Source of the DNA: Streptomyces sp. Z26
GTDB taxonomy: Bacteria; Actinomycetota; Actinomycetes; Streptomycetales; Streptomycetaceae
Reading direction: 5' to 3'
DNA length: 64,000 nucleotides
Assembly: GCF_003665095.1 (NCBI RefSeq)
Contig: NZ_RCHV01000002.1
Span: 4,202,501-4,266,500, forward strand
Shown here: piece after piece, positions 49,514 through 57,896 of the stretch
How positions within the stretch are numbered: position 1 is the first letter of the stretch
How the letters are laid out: every line of letters begins with the position of its first letter
Program-made: the position numbers and the translations under genes
The notes under the pieces: model-generated
What the model was told of the DNA's origin: nothing
The model's input: the letters and a program-made list of their open reading frames with translations, nothing else
Database searches by the model: none

Positions 49514-50788
49514 TTGAGCCACGCCGACACAGCCCCCGAGCCGGACCCGGCCGAGCCGCGCGTCGACGCGCGCCGCGCCGGGCCGGCCCGGGGGGACGGT
49601 CGCTACGCCGCCACCCTCGCGTTCGTGGAGAGCCCGGTCCAGCTGCTGAACGTACTGGAGTGGGCGCACACGAGCACGGGGCCGGCGGGGCAGGACACCG
49701 GGCCGTACGGGGACACCCGGCGGCCCGGGGACACGGGCCCGGCCGGGGACGCCGGGCGGCCCGACGGGGCGGGACGGCAGCGGCGCCGGACGGGCTGGTC
49801 CGGCAAGGCGCGGGCGTCGGCGGGTGCCCGGCCCGCGTTCGAGCTGGACGTCGTGATCCTGCCGCCGCACGACCCGATGACCCGCGGCCAGCTGCGCCGC
49901 ATGGCCGAACTCGCCCGCGACGAGGGGCACTCGGTCCGGTGGGCGGAGGCGCGCGGCGGCGCGTCCGCGCCCCTCAAGACGCTCTCGTCGCTGGCCCGGC
50001 CGCTGCGCCGCGCGTCGCGGATCGTCATCGGTGACCCGTTCTCGCGCTACGTGCAGCTGCTGCTCAACCTCACCGCCGCGCGGGAGGTCGTCGTGGTCGA
50101 CGACGGCACCGCCACCATGGAGTTCGTCGGCCAACTGGCCCGCGGCGAACGGCTCACCCGCTGGCACCGCAAGGGCGCCGGCGGGCCGGTCGCCGTGCTG
50201 TACGGGCCGGTGTCGCACCGCGCGCGGCGGCGGCTGACACCGACGGGCGGGCGGCGCGTCGAGGTGTTCAGCTCGATGCCGGTGGACGACACCGTCGCCG
50301 AGCTGGGCGTCACCGTCCGCGCGAACGACTTCGCCTGGACCCGCTCCCGCTTCGGCCCGCCCCGCCTCACCGGCGGTACGGACCTGGTCGGGACGTCGCT
50401 GGTGGAGACCGGGGTCGTCGACACGGACCGGTATCTGGAGGCCGTCGCCCGGCTCGCCCGCGAGCACGGCGCCACGCGCTACTTCGCACACCGCCGGGAG
50501 AGCGCCCAGAAGCTGCACCGGGTCGCGAACGGCGCGCAGCTGGAGATCGTACGGCCGGACCTGCCGCTCGAACTCGTCGCCCGGCGCGGACCGATCGGCC
50601 ACACGATCCTCAGCTTCCCCTCCACGGTGGTGCACACCCTGCCGCTGGCGCTGGCGGGCACCGACGTGAAGGTCGCCGTGTGCGACGTGGACCCGGCGTG
50701 GCTGACGGAGCAGGCGTCGCCGCGCGCGCAGGGGTTCCTGTCGGGGGTCACCGGCACGGCGCGGGCGGCGCACCGGCTGCCGTCGTGA
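49514..50788 (+). CDS. putative polysialyltransferase-like protein, unrecognised
   Basis: A 424-residue protein with a TTG start at 49514 (no GTG or ATG upstream in frame, no clear ribosome binding site), 13 bp after neuB. It shows a FVESPVQLLNVLEW beginning, a Gly/Arg/Pro-rich insertion, VVVVDDGTATMEF, YFAHRRES and GHTILSFPSTVVHTLPLAL. These resemble GT52/polysialyltransferase-like proteins, though weakly. Its place directly after neuB suggests it uses the CMP-nonulosonate. Tandem repeats follow its stop. Confidence 0.55.
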   Translation: MSHADTAPEPDPAEPRVDARRAGPARGDGRYAATLAFVESPVQLLNVLEWAHTSTGPAGQDTGPYGDTRRPGDTGPAGDAGRPDGAGRQRRRTGWSGKARASAGARPAFELDVVILPPHDPMTRGQLRRMAELARDEGHSVRWAEARGGASAPLKTLSSLARPLRRASRIVIGDPFSRYVQLLLNLTAAREVVVVDDGTATMEFVGQLARGERLTRWHRKGAGGPVAVLYGPVSHRARRRLTPTGGRRVEVFSSMPVDDTVAELGVTVRANDFAWTRSRFGPPRLTGGTDLVGTSLVETGVVDTDRYLEAVARLAREHGATRYFAHRRESAQKLHRVANGAQLEIVRPDLPLELVARRGPIGHTILSFPSTVVHTLPLALAGTDVKVAVCDVDPAWLTEQASPRAQGFLSGVTGTARAAHRLPS

Positions 50789-51090
50789 GCGCGCGGTGAA
50801 CCCGCGTCGGTGGGGCCACGGCGGTGAGCCCGCGGGGTGGGGCCCACGGCGGTGACCCGCGGTGGGCTTCGTCCGTCATGCCCGGAACGTGCCCGTGTCC
50901 TGCCCCGAGGGGGCGGCGCGGGCGTCCGAGCACGCCGTGACGCACACGTCACCCTGGGCGAGAGAACGAGAAGGCATACCCAACTCTCGGTAGAGACAAC
51001 CGCCGCGCAGCGTATTTTTTGGTCCCCTGTGGGGCTGAACTTTGTGTGATCCACTGTCAGTTGCCCTCCCGCACGCTCTAGGCTCCCGTC
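50789..51090. other. 302 bp intergenic region after the nonulosonic-acid locus
   Basis: The first 80 bp are the 28 bp tandem repeat. The part 50980-51070 is AT-rich for this genome (GTATTTTTTGG, AACTTTGTGTGATCC) and probably holds the amidohydrolase promoter. The final CTCTAGGCTCCCGTC before the ATG lacks a ribosome binding site, so a short leader is possible. Confidence 0.4.
50794..50869. repeat. 28 bp imperfect tandem repeat, about 2.7 copies
   Basis: Units start at 50794, 50822 and 50850, each with CGGTGA followed by a CCCGCG and GTGGGGCC(C)ACGG pattern; the third is partial. The complementary CCCGCGG/GGTGGG elements may fold and stop transcription after the glycopolymer operon. Confidence 0.5.
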
Positions 51091-52323
51091 ATGAACCAAC
51101 TCCTGTCCCCGGAGCCGAAGGCCGCGTCACCCGGCGAACCCGCACTGCCCGGCACGTTGCCGGACGCCCTCCGTACCGAGTTGATCGCCTTCCGGCGCGA
51201 CCTCCACATGCACCCCGAGCTGGGCAAGCAGGAGTTCCGCACGACGGCCGCGATCAAGGAGCGGCTGGAGCGGGCGGGGCTGGAGCCGCGCGTCCTCGCC
51301 ACGGGGACGGGACTCGTGTGCGACATCGGCGGACCGGCCGGAGCCGGTGACGCCCTCGCGCTGCGCGCCGACATCGACGCGCTGCCGATCCCGGACACCA
51401 AGTCCGTCCCGTACCGCTCCACCGTCGCCGACCGCGCCCACGCCTGCGGGCACGACATCCACACCACGGTCGTCCTCGGCGCCGGGCTCGTCCTCGCGGA
51501 CCTCGCCCGGCGGGGCCTGCTGCCCCGCCCCGTACGGCTGATCTTCCAGCCCGCCGAGGAGGTGCTGCCCGGCGGCGCGCCCGACGCGATCGACTGCGGG
51601 GTGCTGGAGGGCGTCGGCCGGATCATCGCCGTGCACTGCGACCCGCGGGTCGACGTCGGGCACATCGGGCTGCGCCAGGGCCCCATCACCTCCGCCTGCG
51701 ACCGGCTGGAGGTGGCCCTCAGCGGGCCCGGCGGCCACACCGCGCGCCCCCACCTGACGACCGACCTCGTCGCCGCGGCGGCCGCGGTGGCCACCGAGGT
51801 GCCCGCGCTGCTGTCCCGCCGCGTCGACACGCGTTCCGGCGTCTCGCTCACCTGGGGCCGTATCGCCTCCGGTCACGCCTGCAACGTCATCCCGCAGCGC
51901 GCCGAGCTGTCCGGCACCCTGCGCTGCCTCGACCTGCCCGGCTGGCACGCGGCACCCGACCTGGTGCACGCCGCGATCGACGAGGTGGCCGCCCTGCACC
52001 GGGCCAAGTCGGAGATCAACTACGTACGCGGAGTGCCTCCCGTCGTCAACGAGCCCGGCGCCACCGAGCTGTTGCACGACGCGATGGTGGCGCGGCGCGG
52101 CCCGTTCGGCGTGGAGAACACCGAGCAGAGCCTCGGCGGTGAGGACTTCTCCTGGTACCTGGAGCACGTGCCGGGCGCCATGGCCCGGCTCGGTGTCCGT
52201 ACGCCGGGGGAGCGGGCGGTGCGCGACCTGCACCAGGGCGACTTCGACGCGGACGAGCAGGCGATCACGGTGGGCGTGGAGCTGTTCACCGCCGCCGCGC
52301 TGCTCGACGCGGGCCGCTGGTAA
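51091..52323 (+). CDS. M20-family amidohydrolase
   Basis: The 410-residue metallohydrolase has the M20D features: FRRDLHMHPELGKQEF, LRADIDALPI, the metal ligands in AHACGHDIHTT, the catalytic Glu pair in FQPAEEVLPGG, and a lid domain with GPGGHTARPH. EQSLGGEDFSWYLEHVPGAM completes the site. Relatives hydrolyse N-acyl amino acids, IAA conjugates or small peptides; the substrate is not evident. It precedes the nucleoside-import operon and ends at a hairpin (52348-52384). Confidence 0.88.
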   Translation: MNQLLSPEPKAASPGEPALPGTLPDALRTELIAFRRDLHMHPELGKQEFRTTAAIKERLERAGLEPRVLATGTGLVCDIGGPAGAGDALALRADIDALPIPDTKSVPYRSTVADRAHACGHDIHTTVVLGAGLVLADLARRGLLPRPVRLIFQPAEEVLPGGAPDAIDCGVLEGVGRIIAVHCDPRVDVGHIGLRQGPITSACDRLEVALSGPGGHTARPHLTTDLVAAAAAVATEVPALLSRRVDTRSGVSLTWGRIASGHACNVIPQRAELSGTLRCLDLPGWHAAPDLVHAAIDEVAALHRAKSEINYVRGVPPVVNEPGATELLHDAMVARRGPFGVENTEQSLGGEDFSWYLEHVPGAMARLGVRTPGERAVRDLHQGDFDADEQAITVGVELFTAAALLDAGRW

Positions 52324-52347
52324 CTCCCGCTCGCGACCCCGGAGTCC

Positions 52348-52384
52348 GGCCCCGCGCCACCCGCACGTCGGGCGGCGCGGGGCC
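52348..52384 (+). terminator. terminator after the amidohydrolase gene
   Basis: Fifteen-base arms (52348-52362 and 52370-52384), complementary except for one A-C mismatch, around the 7 nt loop GCACGTC. Confidence 0.75.
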
Positions 52385-52469
52385 GCTCCCGTACGCCGTC
52401 GGCCGGGTGCCGTACGTACGCGCGCCACCCGCGCTTAACACCGATCCGATAACGGCCCAGGCGGACGCC

Positions 52470-52497
52470 TTTACGTGCTATCTACGCGCGTTAATCT
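52470..52497 (+). promoter_or_regulatory. promoter and operator of the BMP lipoprotein gene
   Basis: A -35 TTTACG (52470-52475) and a -10 TAATCT (52492-52497) are 16 bp apart. The spacer holds CTACGCGCGTTA (52482-52493), which differs at one base from the perfect palindrome CTACGCGCGTAG found before the importer ATPase and adenosine deaminase genes. A repressor there would block the polymerase. Confidence 0.6.
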
Positions 52498-52552
52498 GGG
52501 GCGGCAATCAGCGCCGGAAGTGGCGCTTCCGAGAGTCGAAGGGGACGTCCTC

Positions 52553-53590
52553 GTGCGTCGGGTACCCAAGCTTGCAGCCGTGGTCAGCGCCACCGCGGCC
52601 CTCGCACTGACGGCCACGGCCTGCGGTGAGAGCTCCACCGAGTCCAACTCCGGCAAGGACAAGGGCGTGGGCCTCGCCTTCGACGTCGGCGGCCGCGACG
52701 ACCACTCCTTCAACGAGTCGGCCGCGCGCGGCGCCGACAAAGCGAAGAAGGACCTCGACGTGGACGTCGAGATGCTGACGGCGGGCAACAACGAGACCGA
52801 GGAGGACCGCGTCCAGCGGCTCACCTCGCTCGCCCAGGACGGCTACAACCCCGTCATCGGCGTCGGCTTCAGCTACGGCAAGTCGATCGAGAAGGTCGCG
52901 AAGGACTTCCCCGACACGACGTTCGCCGTCGTCGACTCGGTGTCCGAGGGCAAGAACGTCGACAGCATCGTCTTCTCCGAGCACGAGGGCTCGTACCTCG
53001 CGGGTGTCGCGGCGGCCCTCAAGACCAAGACCGACAAGGTCGGCTTCATCGGCGGCGTGAACAACGCGCTGATCCAGAAGTTCGAGGCGGGCTTCGCGCA
53101 GGGCGTCAAGGACACGGACCCGAAGCTCAAGCTCACGTCGGAGTACCTCTACCCGACGAACGACAAGGGCTTCAACGACCCGGCCGCCGCCAAGGAGAAG
53201 GCGAAGGGCATGCTCGACCGGGGCATCGACGTAATCTACTCCGCCGCGGGCCAGTCCGGCGCCGGCTCCATCGAGGCGATCAGCAAGCAGAAGGGCGCCT
53301 GGGCGATCGGCGTCGACTCCGACCAGTACCAGCAGCCGGGTCTGGCGAAGTACAAGGACTCGATCCTCACCTCCGTCGTGAAGAACGTCGACGTGGCCGT
53401 CTACGACCTCATCAAGAGCGTCGAGGACGACAAGCCGCTCACCGGCACCAACGCGTACACCCTCAAGGAGGACGGCGTCTCCCTGGCGACGTCCGGCGGG
53501 TTCATCGACGACATCACGTCGAAGATCGACGAGGCCAAGAAGAAGATCGCGGACGGCGAGATCAAGGTCAGCGAGTCCCCGAAGAAGTAG
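52553..53590 (+). CDS. BMP-family nucleoside-binding lipoprotein
   Basis: The 345-residue lipoprotein has the lipobox LTATAC (Cys24) and the Bmp/PnrA fold: AFDVGGRDDHSFNESAARGA, VIGVGFSYGKSIEKVA, GSYLAGVAAALKTKTDKVGFIGGV, DVIYSAAGQSGAGSIEA and WAIGVDSDQY. BMP proteins bind purine and pyrimidine nucleosides outside the cell for the ABC importer encoded next. The GTG at 52553 follows AAGGGGA. A terminator (53616-53656) separates it from the importer, so the binding protein can be made in excess. Confidence 0.92.
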   Translation: MRRVPKLAAVVSATAALALTATACGESSTESNSGKDKGVGLAFDVGGRDDHSFNESAARGADKAKKDLDVDVEMLTAGNNETEEDRVQRLTSLAQDGYNPVIGVGFSYGKSIEKVAKDFPDTTFAVVDSVSEGKNVDSIVFSEHEGSYLAGVAAALKTKTDKVGFIGGVNNALIQKFEAGFAQGVKDTDPKLKLTSEYLYPTNDKGFNDPAAAKEKAKGMLDRGIDVIYSAAGQSGAGSIEAISKQKGAWAIGVDSDQYQQPGLAKYKDSILTSVVKNVDVAVYDLIKSVEDDKPLTGTNAYTLKEDGVSLATSGGFIDDITSKIDEAKKKIADGEIKVSESPKK

Positions 53591-53615
53591 CGGCGACCCG
53601 TACGGCCGGTCACAC

Positions 53616-53656
53616 CGGGCCCGGTGCGGTGAGGTCACCCCTCCGCACCGGGCCCG
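53616..53656 (+). terminator. terminator between the BMP lipoprotein and the importer genes
   Basis: Perfect 14 bp arms CGGGCCCGGTGCGG (53616-53629) and the complement at 53643-53656, loop of 13 nt, 26 bp after the lipoprotein stop. It splits the locus into two transcription units. Confidence 0.85.
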
Positions 53657-53742
53657 TTCCACGTCCAGGGCACGCCCCTCCGCCAGCGGTACGCGGACCC
53701 CGGCGACCCCCGGCACACCGGGTGGTCCCGGCGGCGGGGAGG

Positions 53743-53754
53743 CTACGCGCGTAG
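53743..53754. promoter_or_regulatory. CTACGCGCGTAG operator upstream of the nucleoside importer
   Basis: A perfect 12 bp palindrome between the terminator and the ATPase gene. TAGCGT at 53772-53777 may be the -10, putting the palindrome on the -35 area. The rest of 53591-53893 holds the terminator and a GAGGAG ribosome binding site at 53841-53846. Confidence 0.65.
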
Positions 53755-53893
53755 GGCCGGAGCGGGCGCGATAGCGTCGCCTTCGCCCCACACCCTCCAC
53801 TCCGGTCGGCCCGTCCCAGGCCGACCCCCTCCTTCACCCCGAGGAGAGTGCGTCATCACTTCCAGCAGCAGCCCGCCGACCGGCGGTTCGCCG

Positions 53894-55483
53894 GTGGACA
53901 GCGCCACCGGCGCGGCCGGGGCCGACGCCGCACCGGCGGTCCGGCTCCACGGCATCACCAAGCGCTTCCCCGGCGTCGTCGCCAACCACGACATCGACAT
54001 CACCGTGCGGCGCGGCACCGTCCACGCCCTCGTCGGTGAGAACGGCGCGGGCAAGTCCACGCTCATGAAGATCCTCTACGGCATGCAGCAGCCGGACGAG
54101 GGCACCATCGTGCTCGACGGCGAGACGGTGACGTTCGGCAGTCCCGCCGACGCCATCTCGCGCGGCATCGGCATGGTGCACCAGCACTTCATGCTCGCCG
54201 ACAACCTCACGGTCCAGGAGAACGTCGTCCTCGGCGCCGAGAAGCTGTACGGCATCCGCGGCGGCGCCCGCCGCAAGATCACCGAACTGTCCGACGCGTA
54301 CGGCCTGAACGTCCGCCCCGACGTCCTCGTCGAGGACCTCGGCGTCGCCGACCGCCAGCGCGTCGAGATCCTCAAGGTCCTCTACCGCGGCGCCCGTACG
54401 CTCATCCTCGACGAGCCCACCGCCGTCCTCGTGCCGCAGGAGGTCGACGCCCTCTTCGACAACCTCCGCGAGCTGAAGGCGGAGGGGCTGACCGTCATCT
54501 TCATCTCCCACAAGCTGGGCGAGGTGCTGTCCGTCGCCGACGACATCACCGTCATCCGGCGCGGTACGACCGTCGCGGCCGTGCACCCCTCCGAGACCAC
54601 GCCGAAGCAGCTCGCGGAGCTGATGGTGGGCAGCGAGCTGCCGTCGCCGGAGACCCGCGAGTCGACCGTCACGGACGTGCCGATGCTCACCGTCGACGGC
54701 CTGCGGCTGTCCGCGACCGACACGGACGGCGCCGTACGCACGGTGCTCGACGGCATCACGTTCACCATCCGCAAGGGCGAGGTGCTGGGCGTCGCGGGCG
54801 TCGAGGGCAACGGCCAGGCCGAGCTGGTCGAGGCCGTGATGGGCATGCGGCACCCGGACCGCGGCACGGTCACGCTGGACGGCGACGACATCTCCCGCCT
54901 CAGCACCCGCAGGCGCCGCGAGGACGGCATCGGCTACATCCCGGAGGACCGGCACCGGCACGGACTGCTGCTGGACGCGCCCCTGTGGGAGAACCGCATG
55001 CTCGGGCACGTCACCGAGACCCCGAACAGCCGCGGCCAGGTCCTGGACCTGAAGGCGGCCCGTACGGACACCGAGCGGATCGTCAGCGAGTACGACGTCC
55101 GCACACCGGGCATCGAGGTCACCGCCTCCAGCCTCTCCGGCGGCAACCAGCAGAAGCTGATCGTCGGCCGCGAGATGAGCCACCACCCGAAGCTGCTGAT
55201 CGCCGCGCACCCCACCCGGGGCGTGGACGTCGGCGCGCAGGCGCAGATCTGGGACCAGATCCGCGAGGCGCGCCGCGAGGGCCTGGCGGTGCTGCTGATC
55301 TCCGCCGACCTGGACGAGCTGATCGGCCTCTCGGACACCCTGCGGGTCATGTACCGCGGCCGCCTGGTCGCGGACGCGGACCCCGCCACGATCACCCCCG
55401 AGGAGTTGGGCTCCGCGATGACCGGCGCCGCCAGCGGCCATCTCGAACACCACGAGGACGGGACCGGAGGGGAGCGGTCGTGA
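53894..55483 (+). CDS. nucleoside ABC importer ATP-binding protein (two NBDs)
   Basis: The 529-residue protein has two ATPase domains, as in NupA/RbsA-type importers. NBD1 has Walker A GENGAGKST (48-56) and LILDEPTAVL; NBD2 has the degenerate loop GVEGNGQAE, LSGGNQQK and the ADLDEL region. It energises the two permeases that follow. The first standard start is GTG 53894. However, the frame is open upstream, and GAGGAG at 53841-53846 lies properly spaced from an in-frame GTC-ATC (53852-53857), so the protein may really begin about 13 residues earlier. Confidence 0.92.
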   Translation: MDSATGAAGADAAPAVRLHGITKRFPGVVANHDIDITVRRGTVHALVGENGAGKSTLMKILYGMQQPDEGTIVLDGETVTFGSPADAISRGIGMVHQHFMLADNLTVQENVVLGAEKLYGIRGGARRKITELSDAYGLNVRPDVLVEDLGVADRQRVEILKVLYRGARTLILDEPTAVLVPQEVDALFDNLRELKAEGLTVIFISHKLGEVLSVADDITVIRRGTTVAAVHPSETTPKQLAELMVGSELPSPETRESTVTDVPMLTVDGLRLSATDTDGAVRTVLDGITFTIRKGEVLGVAGVEGNGQAELVEAVMGMRHPDRGTVTLDGDDISRLSTRRRREDGIGYIPEDRHRHGLLLDAPLWENRMLGHVTETPNSRGQVLDLKAARTDTERIVSEYDVRTPGIEVTASSLSGGNQQKLIVGREMSHHPKLLIAAHPTRGVDVGAQAQIWDQIREARREGLAVLLISADLDELIGLSDTLRVMYRGRLVADADPATITPEELGSAMTGAASGHLEHHEDGTGGERS

Positions 55484-56592
55484 AGCTCGACAGGAACAGG
55501 CTGGTCCTCGCCGTCGCGGCGCCGCTGCTCGCGGTCGTCACCGCGCTGGTGATCACCTCGCTGATCATCGCGGCCACCGGCGAGGACCCGTTCCGCGCCT
55601 ACCAGGTGATGCTGGACTTCGGCTCCAAGAGCGACAGCCAGGTCTGGATCATCAACAAGGCCGTCCCGTACTACCTCTCCGCGCTGGCCGTGGCCATCGG
55701 CTTCCGGATGAACCTCTTCAACATCGGCGTCGACGGGCAGTACCGCATCGCGGCCTTCTTCGCCGCCGTCGTCGGCGGGGCGCTGTCGCTCCCCGGCTTC
55801 GTGCAGATCCCGGTGATCATCCTCACCGCGATGGTGACCGGCGCCATCTGGGCCGGTATCGCGGGCGTGCTGAAGACCACCCGGGGGGTCAGCGAGGTCA
55901 TCACCACGATCATGCTGAACTTCACCGCGGGCTCCCTGATCGGCTACTTCCTCCAGGAGGGCCGCCTCGCGGAGAAGGACGGGAACCTCTTCCACACCCC
56001 GGACATCCCGGACTCCGGCCACTTCTTCACGTTCCCGACGAACCCGAACCCGGTCGGCGGCTTCATCGTCGTCGCCGTCCTGGTCGGCGCCCTCTACTGG
56101 TTCGTGATCAACCGCACCCGCTTCGGCTTCGACCTGCGCGCCGTCGGCCGCTCGGAGTCCGCGGCGGAGGCCAGCGGCGTCAGCGTGAAGCGCATGGTGT
56201 TCACCTCGATGGTGCTCTCCGGGGCGGCCGCCGGGCTGGTCGGCATGCCCACGCTGCTGGGCGAGTCGTACAACTACGGCAACGACTTCCCCACCGGCAT
56301 CGGCTTCACCGGCATCGCGCTCGCCCTGCTCGGCCGCAACCACGCGGTCGGCATGGCCTTCGCCGCGCTGCTCTGGGGCTTCCTCGACCGGACCGGCAGC
56401 CAGCTCGAACTGGAGGGCTACGCGCAGGAGATCATCGAGGTGATGAAGGGCGTCATCGTGCTCTGCGTCGTCATCGCCTACGAACTGGTGCGCCGCTACG
56501 GCCTCCGCCTCCAGCAGCGCAGGGTCGGCGAGGAACTCGCCGCGCAGGCCCGGGACAACGGCACGAACGACAAGGCGGGGGTGTCCGCATGA
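55480..56592 (+). CDS. nucleoside ABC importer permease 1
   Basis: A 370-residue BPD_transp_2-type permease (NupB/YufP-like) with about eight to ten transmembrane helices. Family segments are AIGFRMNLFNIGVDGQYRIAAF, TTRGVSEVITTIMLNFTAGSLIGYFL, RAVGRSESAAEASGVSVKRM and YNYGNDFPTGIGFTGIALALLGRN. The GTG overlaps the ATPase stop (GTGA) and its own stop overlaps the second permease start (ATGA). Confidence 0.93.
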   Translation: MKLDRNRLVLAVAAPLLAVVTALVITSLIIAATGEDPFRAYQVMLDFGSKSDSQVWIINKAVPYYLSALAVAIGFRMNLFNIGVDGQYRIAAFFAAVVGGALSLPGFVQIPVIILTAMVTGAIWAGIAGVLKTTRGVSEVITTIMLNFTAGSLIGYFLQEGRLAEKDGNLFHTPDIPDSGHFFTFPTNPNPVGGFIVVAVLVGALYWFVINRTRFGFDLRAVGRSESAAEASGVSVKRMVFTSMVLSGAAAGLVGMPTLLGESYNYGNDFPTGIGFTGIALALLGRNHAVGMAFAALLWGFLDRTGSQLELEGYAQEIIEVMKGVIVLCVVIAYELVRRYGLRLQQRRVGEELAAQARDNGTNDKAGVSA

Positions 56593-57896
56593 GCACGAAC
56601 ATCACTGCCAGGCTCCAGGGTTCGCTGAGCGGCGCGGGCAAGGACAAGCCGGGCGCGGACGGCTCCGGACGGCGCCGCCTCACGTACCCGGTGGTCCTGC
56701 TGCTCGTCGCGGGCGGGCTGGTCTTCCTCTCGGCGCTCCGCGCCATCACCGACGTCGACGACCTGACCAGCTACGGGCAGTACAGCGCCGCGCTGGGCTG
56801 GGCCGTGCCGATCGGGCTGGCCGGGCTCGGCGGCCTGTGGGCCGAGCGGGCGGGCGTCATCAACATCGGCCTCGAAGGCATGATGATGCTCGGCACGTTC
56901 GCCGCCGGCTGGATCGGCTGGCAGCACGGGCCGTGGGCCGCGGTCGCCGCGGGCATCCTCGGCGGCGCGCTCGGCGGCCTCGTGCACGCCGTCGCGACCG
57001 TCACCTTCGGGGTCGACCACATCGTGTCCGGTGTCGCCGTCAACATCCTGGCGCTGGGCATGGTGCAGTTCCTCGCGAAGCTGTGGTTCGGCGCCCCGGG
57101 CAGCGACGCGGCCTCGCAGGGCGGCAACGACAAGCAGTCGCCGCCGATCGACGACATGCCGACGTTCACGGTGCCGGGGCTGGCCGACTGGCTGGCCTCC
57201 GTCGAGAAGCACGAGTGGTTCCTCGTCTCGGACACCGCGGGCATCCTCCGCGCCGCCTGCGACAACGTGTCCTGGGTGACGCTCCTCGCCGTGCTCCTCT
57301 TCGTCGGCACGTACGTGGTGCTGTGGCGTACGGCCTTCGGGCTGCGGCTGCGTTCCTGCGGCGAGAGCCCGGTGGCGGCCGAGTCCCTGGGCGTCAACGT
57401 CTACACGTACAAGTACGCCGCCGTCGTCGTCTCCGGCGCCCTCGCGGGCCTGGGCGGCGCGTTCCTCGCGGTGTACGTGCACCACTACCAGGAGAACCAG
57501 ACCGGCGGCCGGGGCTACGTCGGCCTCGCCACCATGATCTTCGGCAACTGGCGTCCGGGCGGCGTCGCCATGGGCGCGGGCCTGTTCGGCTTCATGGACG
57601 GCTCCCAGCTGCGCGGCGGCGGCCCGACGATCCACGCGCTGCTGCTCGTGGCGGCGCTGCTGCTCGCCGGGTACGCGGTGTGGAAGTTCCGCGGCGGCAA
57701 CCGTACGGCCGCCGCCGTGGCGCTCGTCGTCGCCGTGCTGACGGCGACCTGGTACGCGCTCACCGACACGGTGCCGCTGGAGCTGGTCGAGGCCAGCCCG
57801 TACCTCACCACGCTGCTCGTGCTGTCCCTGGCGGCGCAGCGACTACGGACGCCGAAGACGATCGGCAAGCCGTACCGCAGAGGCCAGGGCGCATGA
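56589..57896 (+). CDS. nucleoside ABC importer permease 2
   Basis: The 435-residue second permease (NupC/YufQ-like) has WAERAGVINIGLEGMMMLGTFAAGW, FGVDHIVSGVAVNILALGMVQFL and LRSCGESPVAAESLGVNVYTYKY, then extra C-terminal helices. It forms a heterodimer with permease 1. Overlapping start and stop codons link it to permease 1 and to cytidine deaminase, so import and catabolism are one operon. Confidence 0.93.
   Translation: MSTNITARLQGSLSGAGKDKPGADGSGRRRLTYPVVLLLVAGGLVFLSALRAITDVDDLTSYGQYSAALGWAVPIGLAGLGGLWAERAGVINIGLEGMMMLGTFAAGWIGWQHGPWAAVAAGILGGALGGLVHAVATVTFGVDHIVSGVAVNILALGMVQFLAKLWFGAPGSDAASQGGNDKQSPPIDDMPTFTVPGLADWLASVEKHEWFLVSDTAGILRAACDNVSWVTLLAVLLFVGTYVVLWRTAFGLRLRSCGESPVAAESLGVNVYTYKYAAVVVSGALAGLGGAFLAVYVHHYQENQTGGRGYVGLATMIFGNWRPGGVAMGAGLFGFMDGSQLRGGGPTIHALLLVAALLLAGYAVWKFRGGNRTAAAVALVVAVLTATWYALTDTVPLELVEASPYLTTLLVLSLAAQRLRTPKTIGKPYRRGQGA

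Noticed and set aside
53894-55483. Missing GKT/S in the second nucleotide-binding domain as a defect
   Set aside because: A degenerate second site is usual for this importer family (GVEGNGQ).
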